Numbered from the stretch's first letter, positions 11,501 to 20,316 are shown. The stretch is DNA of 64,000 nucleotides from Escherichia sp. E4742 (GCF_005843885.1 NZ_CP040443.1:2170001-2234000), one strand, 5' to 3'. The notes: generated by a model not told the origin, from the sequence alone. Translations and numbers: made by a program.

Positions 11501-14500
11501 GAGGGTGGCCGGCTGGTCAGTGAAGGTGAACTCCGTCTGCATACGGGAGGCCTGCAGAACAGCCATGGACAGATACAGTCTGTGGGCGACATTCTGTTCG
11601 ACAGTGTACGGGGCGTTGTGGACAACGTCTCTGGTCTGATTCGCAGTGGTTCTGCCATTACGCTGAACGCCCTGCAGTTTATCAATCGCCACACGCAGAA
11701 TACCGGCCAGGGGCTGGAAGCGCAGACAATACACATCACGACGCAGGACCTTGATAACCTGGAGGGCAGTATTCTGGCAGACAGGGCGCTTACGGTTATG
11801 GCAGACAGGACGCTCAGTAATAATGATGGCGTGCTCTCTTCCGGCGCGACATTGTCTGTCAGTGGCCGTCAGCTGACGTTTTCGAACCGTGACGGCGTGG
11901 TTAAGGCCGGGCAGTCAGTATCTGTGGATGCCGGTCAGCTCGGTGGTGACGGGAAACTGCTTTCGCTGGGCGATATGACGCTGAAAAGTAACACAACGTT
12001 CAGCAACAGTGGTCAGACTATTGCGAACGGAAACCTTACGCTTTCCGTTAATGGCGATGTCTCTAATACCGGCAGCCTGCTGGCAGGCAGCCGGCTTGAC
12101 CTGAACAGCATCCGCCTTGAAAACACAGAGAAAGGTGAAATCAGTGCCGGGCAGACCTGGCTTAACGTGACGGACACACTGCTGAACCGTGGGCTGATTG
12201 ACGGGAAATATACGCATCTTCAGGCGAACACCCTGACGAATTCCGGTACCGGGCGAATCTACGGCGATGCTGTTGGTGTCAGTGCTGCCACATTTAATAA
12301 TCTGGAAGAAAATGGCGTGGCGGCGACGCTGGCCGGGCGTGAGCGTGTGGACTTAGGGGTACAGACCCTGAATAACCGGACGCACAGCCTGATTTACAGT
12401 GCAGGTGATATGCATACTGGTGGCATGCTGGATGCGAATGGTGCCGCCACGGGGAAAGCCGGTGTACTGAATAATCACAGTGCCACTATTGAAGCCGCCG
12501 GATATCTGGTACTGAGTGCCGGACAAATCAATAACGTCAATGACCATTTCACCACGGAGCGCGTGGTGGTTTCCACGGAAAAGGTGACTGAGTATCAGCT
12601 CAGCGGCTCAGATAAACGCTGGAGCGCCGGTGAACCGGGCGTTTATGTGGATAACGATTCCAGTAACTCACTGAAAAAACTGCATACACCGGAAGGCGCC
12701 AGAGATAAATTCACGCAGTATGATTACACCCGTACCGTGGAAGAAACCCGGGTAAAAGAATCCGACCCGGGGAAAATTCTGTCCGGTGCCGGCATGACGA
12801 TTGTGGCAGACAAACTGCTTAATGATAAGAGTCAGGTTGTTGCAGGTGGCCTGCTGGATATGCAGGCCGGTGATGTGGAAAACGTCAGTGTCAGCGGAGA
12901 GCGCCATGTTACGGACTCAGGAACATCCACGTATTATTACCGTATCAGGAAAAAAGGAAAGGATAAGCAGGGGGAGAAAACCTCTCAGTACACTCCGCCC
13001 ACTGTAATTCAGACCATCACGCTGAAGCCGGGAGAGCTCACCAGCCACGGACAGGTTCAGGGCAGCCAGGTCACGCTTTCTCCCCTGAAGCCACAGGGAA
13101 CGGATGTACAGACAGGACTGACCGGAAATGTGGATGCGACAGTAGCCGCTACTGACCAGATACCGCTTCGCCCGGTGGTGTCAGCCGGTGAACCGGTCAT
13201 TCTGTTGCCGGGGCAGCAGTTTGAAGTCAGCGCACCTCAGGGCAGTATCCATGTTGCCGGGCCGGATACCCGTCTGCCGGACAGCAGCCTGTTTAAAACA
13301 AATCCGGCAGTGAATGTGCCATATCTGGTTGAAACGGACCCGCGTTTTACGAACCAGAAGACGTGGCTGGGCAGTGATTACATGCAGAAGGCGTTTTCTC
13401 AGAACGGGGATAACATGCTCAAACGCCTGGGTGACGGCTTTTACGAACAGCGTCTGATTCGTGAGCAGGTTGTCGCTCTGACCGGGCAACGGTACCTGGA
13501 CGGATACAGTAATGATGAAGAGCAGTTTAAGGCGTTAATGGATGCGGGTATTGCATTTGGTAAGCAATACAACCTGACACCAGGTGTGGCGCTGACTGCT
13601 GAGCAGATGGCGTTACTGACCGGTGATATTGTCTGGCTGGTTAACACCACGGTGACGCTGCCGGACGGCAGCACGCAGACGGTTCAGGTACCTCAGGTGT
13701 ATGCCCGTGTAAAACCCGGTGATGTGAACAGTGCCGGTGCGCTGATTGCCGGCAGGGACATGGTGATGAAGCTGGATGGTGACCTGTTTAACAGCGGTAA
13801 ACTGGCCGGGAAGCAGACCGTGCAGCTCAGTGCAGAAAACATTCACAACCAGGCCGGCACCATTCAGGGAGCAAATGTCAGCCTGATGGCCCGGACGGAT
13901 ATTAACAGTACCGGCGGGCTGCTGCAGGCCACGGACAGCCTGCTGGCGATGGCCGGACGGGATATCAGTCTGACCACCACCACCCGTACGGCACAGAGTG
14001 ACGCCGGACAGAACCATTTTGAACGTACCAGCATCGACAGTGTGGCTGGCGTATATGTGCAGAATGACCAGGGCAGACTGGTGCTGCAGGCCGGACGGGA
14101 TATGAATCTGACGGCAGCAACGGTGGTGAATCAGGGTAAGGACAGCCTGACGCAACTCAGTGCGGGCAGGGATATGACGCTTTCCACAGTGACCACATCC
14201 GCGCAGGACCATATTACCTGGGATAAAAATAATCGTCTGTCGCAGGGCGTCACACAGAGTACGGGCAGCACGCTTGCCGGTAACGGTGATGTCACGCTGA
14301 CCGCCGGACGGGATATGACGTCACAGGCGGCATCGCTGTCAGCTCAGAAAGGCCTGGCCCTGATGGCGGGTCATGACGTGACGCTGACCGGCGCACAGAA
14401 TACCCGCTCGCTGGATGAATACCATAAAGTGACCGGCAGCAGCGGGATGTTATCGAAAACCACCACAACCACGCATGATGTCACTGACCGCCGGACCATG

Positions 14501-17368
14501 ACGGGCAGTGAACTGAACGGGGATACGGTCAGTATCGGCGCCGGACATAATCTGAACGTCACGGGCAGCAGTGTGGTCGGGGATAACCGTGTCTCCCTGG
14601 CTGCCGGAAATAACCTGAGTATAGGAACGTTGACAGAAAGCAACCGTGATACACACCTGAAACAGGAGAAAAAATCCGGGCTGATGAGCTCCGGAGGTGT
14701 GGGATTCAGCATGGGCAGCCAGAGTCTGAAAGTCACGGACGCCGCAACAGACACCACACAGAAAGGCAGCACGGTGGGGAGTGTTCACGGTGATGTTTCC
14801 CTTCAGGCAGGTAACCGGTTGACCGTCAACGGCTCTGACCTGATTGCCGGCAGGGACATGGCACTCAGCGGTAAGGAGGTCAGCATTACCGCCGCCACAG
14901 ACCAGCATGTACAGACACATACGGTGGAGCAGAAAACCTCCGGTCTGACGCTTGCCCTGTCCGGCACAGCGGGCAGCGCCCTGAATACGACGGTGGAGAC
15001 CGTACAGGCGGCGAAATCTGCCGGAAACAGCCGGCTTGAAGCCCTGCAGGGGGTGAAGGCCGCGCTCTCGGGGGCTCAGGCCGTGCAGGCCGGACGACTG
15101 GCAGAAGCACAGGGCAACCAGAAAGAGAATAACAATGCCGTGGGTATCAGCCTCTCTTACGGCAGTCAGTCTTCGAAATCAGAACAGCAGTCAGAGCAGA
15201 CGGTGGCGAAGGGCAGTACACTGACCGCAGGTAATAATCTCAGTATTCAGGCCACCGGCTCCGGCGTGAAGGGCGTGGATGGTGACCTGACGATACAGGG
15301 CAGTCAGATAAAGGCCGGGAACAACGTTCTGCTGCAGGCAAACCGTGACGTGAATCTGGTATCAGCAGAAAACACGTCAAAGCTGGAAGGAAAGAACACA
15401 TCCAGTGGTGGCAGCGTGGGTGTCGGTGTTGGTGTGGGCTCCGGAGGCTGGGGTATCAGTGTTTCAGCCAGCGCAAACCAGGGTAAGGGCAGTGAAAAAG
15501 GCAACGGTACCACCCATACAGAAACCACGGTGGATGCGGGAAAACAGCTGACCATTATCAGCGGGCGGGACACCACGCTTACCGGCGCGCAGGCTGGCGG
15601 TGAAACGGTGAAAGTGGATGCCGGTCGCCATCTGACACTGACCAGTGAGCAGGACAGTGACCGTTATGACAGTAAACAGCAGAATGCCAGCGCCGGAGGC
15701 AGCTTCACTTTCGGGTCCATGAGCGGTTCGGCGAGTGTGAACCTCAGCCGGGATAAAATGCACAGTAACTACGACAGTGTACAGGAGCAGACGGGGATTT
15801 TTGCCGGCAGGGGCGGGTTTGATGTCACTACCGGACAGCATACGCAACTGAACGGTGCGGTGATTGCGTCCACGGCAACGGCAGATAAAAACCGGCTGGA
15901 TACCGGCACACTGAGCTTCAGTGACATTGAAAACCGGGCCGACTTTAAAACGGAACATCAGAGTGCAGGGCTCAGTACCGGTGGCAGTGTTGCCGGAAAT
16001 TTCCTGGGGAACATGGCAAACAATCTGCTGGTCGGTGCAAATCATGAAGGCCATGCGGACAGTACCACGCAGTCGGCAGTGTCTGCCGGGAACATCACCA
16101 TCCGGGATACGCAGAGCCAGAAACAGGATGTGGCAGACCTGAACCGTGACGCAGCACATGCAAATCAGACGCTGTCCCCCATCTTTGACAGGGAAAAAGA
16201 GCAGCAGCGATTGCAGCAGGCGCAACTCATTGGTGAGATTGGTAACCAGGTGGCAGATATTGCCAGAACGGAAGGACAGATAGCCGGTGAGAAAGCGAAG
16301 CGGGACCCGGCAGCACTGAATCAGGCCCGCGCAGAACTTGAAGCAGCAGGAAAGCCGTTTACGGAACAGGATGTGGCACAGCGGGCCTACAATAACGGTA
16401 TGGCGGCCTCAGGTTTTGGAACGGGAGGCAAATACCAGCAGGCGATACAGGCCGCAACGGCAGCGGTACAGGGACTGGCCGGCGGTAATCTGAGTGCAGC
16501 CCTGGCAGGTGGTGCAGCGCCGTATATTGCTGAAATTATCAAACAGACCACCCCGGACGGTGCGGGACGTGTGGCAGCTCATGCTGTGGTAAATGCTGCA
16601 CTGGCGGTGGCACAGGGAAATAACGCCCTTGCCGGTGCTGCAGGTGCAGCCACCGGCGAGGTGGTGGGAATGATAGCCACACAGATGTACGGTAAGCCGG
16701 TGAGTGAACTGAGCGAGGCAGAGAAGCAGACGGTCTCGACACTGGCAACGGTTGCTGCCGGCCTGGCCGGTGGTCTGGTGGGAGACTCAGGTGCTTCAGC
16801 GGTAGCCGGCGCACAGTCAGGTAAGACGACGGTTGAGAATAATGCGCTGTCTGAGCTTGTGCCGCCTCGCGTACAGCAGGATGCTTCCCTGGCTTTTGAT
16901 CTCAGTGGTAAAGGAGTCACTAACGATGAAATTATCAAAGCGGTAGACAAATCACATATCGGCCCGTCAGTAGGTGATACGGCAAAAATACATGGAGATG
17001 TAAAAGGCCAGGTCGCTGGAGGTTATGTCGCAGGAGGGTATCTGGAAGGTGTACTGTCAGAGGATAAATTTTCAATTAATGGCGGGGTCACGAAGGTATT
17101 AGGCTGGCGTGCAGATGTGTCTGCCGGGTTGACTTTTGGGCCTTACCCGATTAAAGATTTTAATCCTACTTATGATTATTCTGGTGCTATATCGACAGGT
17201 ATTTTTTCAGTTGAAGGGAGTATTGGTAAAGACGGCTTTGGCGGCTCTTTCAGAGTTGGTGGAGGAATTGGTGCGAGTATTCGACAAAGTGAAAACAGTA
17301 ATAATCAGCCGGAAATTAACGGTTCTGGTAGTACCGAACTAATTTCTTGGCCTATAAAAAAGGACTAA
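8555..17368 (+). CDS. cdiA: CdiA, contact-dependent growth inhibition effector (2937 residues)
   Basis: A very large two-partner secretion effector displayed as a filament on the cell surface. In order: extended signal region ending near LASGMVHSVSA (about 1-67); TPS transport domain with NPNGIxC-like NPAGISCDG; FHA-1 repeats to about 1320; receptor-binding and Tyr/Pro-rich region about 1330-1730; FHA-2 repeats to about 2390; pre-toxin domain about 2600-2759; VENN at 2760-2763 (16832-16843); then a 174-residue toxin tip. Composition shifts to AT-rich just after VENN, the usual sign of an exchangeable tip. The tip starts ALSELVPPRVQQ and ends in a glycine-rich, probably beta-structured segment. 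I do not recognise its toxin family. The membrane-protein immunity gene next door points to a membrane target. Confidence 0.93.
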   Translation: MNRNCYRIIFNKARGMLMVVADIARSGRAGTSLSSRTGYPHRQRICRVTPLAFSLWLASGMVHSVSAAGIVADHGAPGHQQPTITQTASGIPQVNIQTPSAGGVSHNTYGQFDVGNQGVILNNAHNNVQTQLGGMVAGNPWLAKGEARIILNEVNSRNPSQLNGFVEVAGKKALVVIANPAGISCDGCGFINANRATLTTGQPQMKNGSLTGFSVERGEIQVTGKGMDASRTDYTDIIARSVKINAGIWAQDLKVTTGRNNVDIAHGQIEKKTGDVSSQPQMALDVASLGGMYAGKIRLVGTETGVGVRNAGHIGAQAGAVTLTADGRIENSGSISAKTDVHLATTRELHNSGSVYAGQDTQIQSDGVFTHTGSVASRRNTRIQTARLTGGERSLLAAGVKDDGRLAAAGNLTVSTTGELAAHGQVLSGGDMQLKGQGLDLSNSRIQGQHTELDATSGNLSTQNAQLSAGTLSARTAGQFSNNDGTINADTLQISAQSLSNHRGKLIQTGTGDFSLNLPGGVDNREGLLAANGAVRLDALSLDNRKGKVQAAQSGSLQVRTTGAVDNQQGSLIASRDILINTQALNNDNGLISAAAGTGRIKTQQAVSNTEGRMESAGRLDISAGSLNNHQGTVVSDGLSVTLDGALDNTSGRLLSQKTLSVSGSELVSDDGLIQSGSDMTLDVQNGVLSNRNTKTRGGISSAGTLTVRAGMLNNQQGFMAGQKDMTLNTGTLDNRQGVLGSKASLQISSGTLMNQKGALKAGTDMLLSGGDVSNQEGTLAAGRDLNAHLNVLENQQGTVVSNGNSRLDVTRSDNQGGRLVAQQSLTLSSTDIINDAGGLIQSGASLNLRADTLSNRNSGDRGGVISQGPMTLNAGTLDSTAGVLLSGDALSLTAGVVNNTSGQVVANGLLGWNSQALNNQSGLIQGKGISINTAGQTLDNRGGTLNSLQELTVSTGAMDNRGGTVGTKTTADLSTTSLDNREGGRLVSEGELRLHTGGLQNSHGQIQSVGDILFDSVRGVVDNVSGLIRSGSAITLNALQFINRHTQNTGQGLEAQTIHITTQDLDNLEGSILADRALTVMADRTLSNNDGVLSSGATLSVSGRQLTFSNRDGVVKAGQSVSVDAGQLGGDGKLLSLGDMTLKSNTTFSNSGQTIANGNLTLSVNGDVSNTGSLLAGSRLDLNSIRLENTEKGEISAGQTWLNVTDTLLNRGLIDGKYTHLQANTLTNSGTGRIYGDAVGVSAATFNNLEENGVAATLAGRERVDLGVQTLNNRTHSLIYSAGDMHTGGMLDANGAATGKAGVLNNHSATIEAAGYLVLSAGQINNVNDHFTTERVVVSTEKVTEYQLSGSDKRWSAGEPGVYVDNDSSNSLKKLHTPEGARDKFTQYDYTRTVEETRVKESDPGKILSGAGMTIVADKLLNDKSQVVAGGLLDMQAGDVENVSVSGERHVTDSGTSTYYYRIRKKGKDKQGEKTSQYTPPTVIQTITLKPGELTSHGQVQGSQVTLSPLKPQGTDVQTGLTGNVDATVAATDQIPLRPVVSAGEPVILLPGQQFEVSAPQGSIHVAGPDTRLPDSSLFKTNPAVNVPYLVETDPRFTNQKTWLGSDYMQKAFSQNGDNMLKRLGDGFYEQRLIREQVVALTGQRYLDGYSNDEEQFKALMDAGIAFGKQYNLTPGVALTAEQMALLTGDIVWLVNTTVTLPDGSTQTVQVPQVYARVKPGDVNSAGALIAGRDMVMKLDGDLFNSGKLAGKQTVQLSAENIHNQAGTIQGANVSLMARTDINSTGGLLQATDSLLAMAGRDISLTTTTRTAQSDAGQNHFERTSIDSVAGVYVQNDQGRLVLQAGRDMNLTAATVVNQGKDSLTQLSAGRDMTLSTVTTSAQDHITWDKNNRLSQGVTQSTGSTLAGNGDVTLTAGRDMTSQAASLSAQKGLALMAGHDVTLTGAQNTRSLDEYHKVTGSSGMLSKTTTTTHDVTDRRTMTGSELNGDTVSIGAGHNLNVTGSSVVGDNRVSLAAGNNLSIGTLTESNRDTHLKQEKKSGLMSSGGVGFSMGSQSLKVTDAATDTTQKGSTVGSVHGDVSLQAGNRLTVNGSDLIAGRDMALSGKEVSITAATDQHVQTHTVEQKTSGLTLALSGTAGSALNTTVETVQAAKSAGNSRLEALQGVKAALSGAQAVQAGRLAEAQGNQKENNNAVGISLSYGSQSSKSEQQSEQTVAKGSTLTAGNNLSIQATGSGVKGVDGDLTIQGSQIKAGNNVLLQANRDVNLVSAENTSKLEGKNTSSGGSVGVGVGVGSGGWGISVSASANQGKGSEKGNGTTHTETTVDAGKQLTIISGRDTTLTGAQAGGETVKVDAGRHLTLTSEQDSDRYDSKQQNASAGGSFTFGSMSGSASVNLSRDKMHSNYDSVQEQTGIFAGRGGFDVTTGQHTQLNGAVIASTATADKNRLDTGTLSFSDIENRADFKTEHQSAGLSTGGSVAGNFLGNMANNLLVGANHEGHADSTTQSAVSAGNITIRDTQSQKQDVADLNRDAAHANQTLSPIFDREKEQQRLQQAQLIGEIGNQVADIARTEGQIAGEKAKRDPAALNQARAELEAAGKPFTEQDVAQRAYNNGMAASGFGTGGKYQQAIQAATAAVQGLAGGNLSAALAGGAAPYIAEIIKQTTPDGAGRVAAHAVVNAALAVAQGNNALAGAAGAATGEVVGMIATQMYGKPVSELSEAEKQTVSTLATVAAGLAGGLVGDSGASAVAGAQSGKTTVENNALSELVPPRVQQDASLAFDLSGKGVTNDEIIKAVDKSHIGPSVGDTAKIHGDVKGQVAGGYVAGGYLEGVLSEDKFSINGGVTKVLGWRADVSAGLTFGPYPIKDFNPTYDYSGAISTGIFSVEGSIGKDGFGGSFRVGGGIGASIRQSENSNNQPEINGSGSTELISWPIKKD

Positions 17369-17372
17369 CCAA

Positions 17373-17828
17373 ATGATGTACTTGCTGTTAGGTATTGCAC
17401 TTTCTGCTTTTACTGTCGGAACGGTCATGTTTTATCGATTTAGTAAAGTGACAGGAAGAAGCGTGCAATCACCTTTTACCCCAATGTTTTTTTTTGATGC
17501 TCTATTTTTTGGGCTAGGCAGCAGACGCGATATGAATATTGCTGCCTGTGCTTTTATGGTCTTTTTACTGAGTGTTTGGGGGCTCACCTATGTAAAATTA
17601 CGGACTAATTTTTGGGGAAGCCCAGAAAGTTATTTTGGTTTAGGGATTGTCGGAATTTTCTTTCTGATAATGCATTGTCGCTATGGTGCAAAGGATGTTG
17701 TTATCAAAAATGATGGTCTTGCACCAATAAGGGAGTTAATTAATGTTCATCAGTCTGGCCTCACCAGCCCATTTTTGTGGTTAAGTAGGGCAGGGTACCT
17801 CGGATGTTTAATTGGCATGATAGGCTGA
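17373..17828 (+). CDS. cdiI: CdiI, predicted four-helix membrane immunity protein
   Basis: It starts at ATGATG five bases after the cdiA stop codon, the normal position for the cognate immunity gene. The 151-residue product has four likely membrane segments: LLLGIALSAFTVGTVMF, AACAFMVFLLSVWGLTYV, YFGLGIVGIFFLIMHC, and FLWLSRAGYLGCLIGMIG at the C-terminus. A charged loop lies between the third and fourth. It is AT-rich like the toxin tip. CDI immunity proteins that are integral membrane proteins generally protect against tips that act on the inner membrane, while nuclease tips usually pair with soluble immunity proteins. No homologue recognised by eye. Confidence 0.75.
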   Translation: MMYLLLGIALSAFTVGTVMFYRFSKVTGRSVQSPFTPMFFFDALFFGLGSRRDMNIAACAFMVFLLSVWGLTYVKLRTNFWGSPESYFGLGIVGIFFLIMHCRYGAKDVVIKNDGLAPIRELINVHQSGLTSPFLWLSRAGYLGCLIGMIG

Positions 17829-17864
17829 TGCAGTGTTAATGAAATTTGTGATAAATGCCAATTA

Positions 17865-18302
17865 GTTGTTGAGAATAATGCGCTGGGTAACAAGAATGAC
17901 AAGCTGCCACCCATTATTCCGATAAATCCGCTGCCAATCGGGGTTGAAGGTGCAGGTGGTGAGCTGCTGAACGGTGGTGGTGGGATAGCTAAAGGCGGTA
18001 AATCTAAAGATACTCAAATTTAGACAGAAACCAAGAAAGCAGAACCTGTAGGTAATGCCTATGGGCATTGGACAAAACATGGAAAAGAGTTTCCAGAGTA
18101 TCAGAATGCGAAGCAATATGTTGATGCTGCACATAATTTTATGACAAACCCACCGCCAGGTACTTTAACTAAAACCCGCCCTAACGGAGACACACTGTAT
18201 TACAATCCTGTGACTAATGTCTTTGCTTCAAAAGATATAAATGGTGTACCGCGTACAATGTTTAAACCAGATAAAGGTATCGAATATTGGAACAAGCAAT
18301 GA
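17865..18302 (+). pseudogene. orphan CdiA tip 1 (RNase-like), interrupted by a TAG codon
   Basis: In the same frame as, and right after, cdiI, the sequence resumes with VVENNALGNKNDKLPP, a second VENN junction. It runs to Q-I then TAG at 18021-18023, and continues open as TETKKAEPVGNAYGHWTKHG to the stop at 18300-18302. The final part contains NGDTLYYNPVTNVF and NGVPRTMFKP. This pattern is shared by many polymorphic toxin RNases of the BECR type (family assignment is inference). There is no start codon or TPS region, so it can only be used after recombination into cdiA, and the TAG would then truncate the toxin. The TAG could arise from a CAG glutamine codon by one base change. Confidence 0.7.
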
Positions 18303-18487
18303 TGAATAATGGTTCTTATCCTTGTCCATGCTGTGGAAATAAGACAATTGATGAGCCGGGTTGTTATGAAATTTGCCCTATATGCGGATGGGAAGATGAC
18401 CCTGTTCAATCGGCTGATCCAGATTTTTCTGGCGGGGCAAATTCTCCGAGTTTAAATGAGGCGAAACGAGCATTTAACGAACAGTAA
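18299..18487 (+). CDS. CPCC-type immunity protein for orphan tip 1
   Basis: ATG 18299 overlaps the stop codon of orphan tip 1 (ATGA), giving a coupled toxin-immunity pair. The 62-residue product begins MMNNGSYPCPCCGNKTIDEP and continues GCYEICPICGWEDDPVQSADP. It has the two CxxC pairs and the WEDD block of the cysteine-rich CPCC family, a frequent immunity partner in polymorphic toxin systems. It is intact although its toxin carries a stop codon. Confidence 0.82.
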   Translation: MMNNGSYPCPCCGNKTIDEPGCYEICPICGWEDDPVQSADPDFSGGANSPSLNEAKRAFNEQ

Positions 18488-18492
18488 CTGAT

Positions 18493-18663
18493 TATTAGCC
18501 GTCAGGCTCACCCAAATTGCCCGTACTCACGCTTGATCGCAGGACGATCCCGGTTTCGTTCAGTACGCTGGGGAACGCCCTGAGCCACCGCTTTATCTTC
18601 GGCCCGTTGACGGAGACTACGCACAGCTCCTCGGCGCAGCCGTACGGTTCGTTGTTAACGTCA
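18493..18663. other. GC-rich block of unknown origin between orphan modules
   Basis: About 170 bases of clearly higher GC than the flanking AT-rich cassettes separate the CPCC gene from the next CdiA fragment. More than one minus-strand frame is open through most of it, including one ending REYGQFG. I cannot assign it; a small insertion-sequence scrap is one possibility. Confidence 0.3.
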
Positions 18664-18903
18664 TCAGCCACGCTGACGGAAAAATTTGTTAGTGCCGGGC
18701 TGAGCTATGGGGCTAATGGTGCGGTACAAATTGGTACGGGAAATATCGGTGATAAGTTCGATTATCTCAGTTTCATGATGTCAGGCTTGACTGGCGTAGG
18801 TACAGCCGGGAAAGGATATTACGCTAACCAGTTGTTGGGTGCCGGTAGCGCTTACATGAGCAGCCAGATTGAAGGCCAGGACAGTACCGCATCTGTACGG
18901 TAA
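18664..18903 (+). pseudogene. CdiA C-terminal region fragment (post-VENN linker type)
   Basis: The frame reads ATLTEKFVSAGLSYGANGAV, then KFDYLSFMMSGLTGVGTAGK and YANQLLGAGSAYMSSQIEGQ. This composition is common in the entry/linker part of CdiA and filamentous haemagglutinin tips. It ends abruptly where a copy of the cdiA pre-toxin sequence begins in another frame, so it is a recombination scrap. The first ~50 residues of the open frame belong to the GC-rich block. Confidence 0.55.
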
Positions 18904-19981
18904 GCCGGTGAATGAACTGAGCGAGACAGAGAAGCAGACTGTTTCGACACTGGCAACGGTTGCTGCTGGCCTGGCCGGTGGTCTGGTGGGAGACTCGGGG
19001 GCTTCAGCGGTAGCCGGCGCACAGTCAGGTAAGACAACGGTTGAGAATAACTACCTGAGTGCTGATCAGATCGATAACTTTGCGGCGAGGGCGAAAGGTT
19101 GTGAGGCCCGTGGTGACTGTGGTCAGATCGTGAAAGAAATGGAAGATCTGAGTCTCAAGCAGCGTAATGAACTGATCGCAACATGTGCTTCGAGCCCGAC
19201 AGCCTGCAAAGAGAAGTACGGTGACATCCCTGCTAACAGTTTGTTGGTTCACGAAGCCATAGACAGGGCATTGGGTGAAGATATTCCGTGGGCAATGAAG
19301 AATGACTTATCCGTTCTGTTGATGCAGCAGATGGATGAGTCAGGGATAGTGAGCAGTACTGACTTTGCCCAACGGCTGGAAAAACAGTATGGTCTTGACA
19401 GTCAGAGAGCCGAAATTTTAGCGGGAGCGGCAATGGCAGCCGTGACCGGTGGGTTGGGTAAAGGCGGGAAGCCTGCGGCTGGAACCGCAGGGAAAAATAT
19501 CGTTGTGGTTGACTCGGGCAAGAAAGGTGCCTGGAACAAGGCGATGAGCAAGCCGGAGCCGAACACCATTTATAAAGTGGACGGGGATAAGACTTATCAC
19601 ACTGATAACCTGGCCAGACCCACTCAGGTTGAAGCAACTCTTAGCGCAAATGTGAAAGACCGGAATGGTTATCAGCAATGTAAGGCGGGTAGATGTGGTA
19701 ATCTTGGAGATGAAGGTGGGCATTTAATAGCCAGTATATTTAATGGTCCAGGTGAAAAATTAAACCTGCTACCAATGGATGGAAACCTTAATAAAGGTGC
19801 CTGGAAAAGTATGGAAAACACTTGGGCTAAGGCATTAAGTGAAGGTAAAGATGTTAAAGTTAATATCCAGCCATCTTATACAGGTAACAGCGTAAGGCCG
19901 GATAAATTCTATGTTGAGTACTCTATAAATGGCGGAAGGCCGGTATCTGAAACGTTTAAAAATGTACCCGGAGGTAAGTAG
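18869..19981 (+). CDS. orphan CdiA tip 2: pre-toxin/VENN plus NS_2-type nuclease domain
   Basis: From about 18888 the sequence repeats the end of the cdiA pre-toxin domain (YGKPVNELSETEKQTVSTL...), reaching VENN at 19040-19051. A linker and a C-terminal domain with GNLGDEGGHLIASIFNGPG and LNLLPMDGNLNKGAWKSMEN follow. This matches the DNA/RNA non-specific endonuclease fold (Endonuclea_NS_2), with the catalytic histidine in GGH. The TTG at 18869 that opens the frame is not a convincing start. The module lacks a signal and TPS region and is a promoter-less orphan that could replace the cdiA tip through the shared pre-toxin sequence. It overlaps the next gene by one base. Confidence 0.8.
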   Translation: MKARTVPHLYGKPVNELSETEKQTVSTLATVAAGLAGGLVGDSGASAVAGAQSGKTTVENNYLSADQIDNFAARAKGCEARGDCGQIVKEMEDLSLKQRNELIATCASSPTACKEKYGDIPANSLLVHEAIDRALGEDIPWAMKNDLSVLLMQQMDESGIVSSTDFAQRLEKQYGLDSQRAEILAGAAMAAVTGGLGKGGKPAAGTAGKNIVVVDSGKKGAWNKAMSKPEPNTIYKVDGDKTYHTDNLARPTQVEATLSANVKDRNGYQQCKAGRCGNLGDEGGHLIASIFNGPGEKLNLLPMDGNLNKGAWKSMENTWAKALSEGKDVKVNIQPSYTGNSVRPDKFYVEYSINGGRPVSETFKNVPGGK

Positions 19982-20316
19982 TGAGGACTGATCAAGAGAT
20001 TTATAATGATATAGGTTCAGTATTGCTATCTATTGCGCCTGAAAATGCATCCAAAGTGATCATGAGAGCAGAACTGTCTCCTGAAAATGATCATTGTAAA
20101 TGTGAATTTGACTATATAAATGCAGATACTGGCAATACTGATTGGTTTTCGGCAGGGGCACAAGCAAACGGTGATTTATTTGATTTTCTTGTGGAATTAA
20201 GAAATTATTTTCTAGATAACTTTAAATCTCAGGAAAAGCCATTCTGGCATGGCTGTGAAGTGACAGTAGATGTAGAGGCTTTAAAGATGAATATTGAATT
20301 TAAATACGAAAATTGA
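19981..20316 (+). CDS. YezG/DUF600-type immunity protein for orphan tip 2
   Basis: A GTG start shares one base with the nuclease stop codon. The 111-residue acidic, soluble protein (MRTDQEIYNDIGSVLLSIAP..., ending VDVEALKMNIEFKYEN) has the pattern of the YezG/DUF600 family: IAPE near the N-terminus, then a WF block, then WxGCxVTVDVE. YezG is the known antitoxin of the Bacillus YeeF NS_2-type nuclease, so the pairing here is coherent. It is intact. Confidence 0.82.
   Translation: MRTDQEIYNDIGSVLLSIAPENASKVIMRAELSPENDHCKCEFDYINADTGNTDWFSAGAQANGDLFDFLVELRNYFLDNFKSQEKPFWHGCEVTVDVEALKMNIEFKYEN

Noticed and set aside
8555..16200. Repeated blocks in cdiA that might suggest a CRISPR or satellite array
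   Set aside because: The repeats are degenerate protein-level FHA repeats of a beta-helix; there are no constant-length direct repeats with spacers. No CRISPR array was seen anywhere in the window.
15464..16225. 253-codon minus-strand open frame inside cdiA
   Set aside because: Antisense shadow of the repetitive, Gly/Ser-rich FHA-2 and pre-toxin coding sequence; no protein features.
18517..18903. A 128-codon gene
   Set aside because: The first part is the GC-rich block and the second a CdiA fragment ending at a frame break; there is no sensible start or complete domain.
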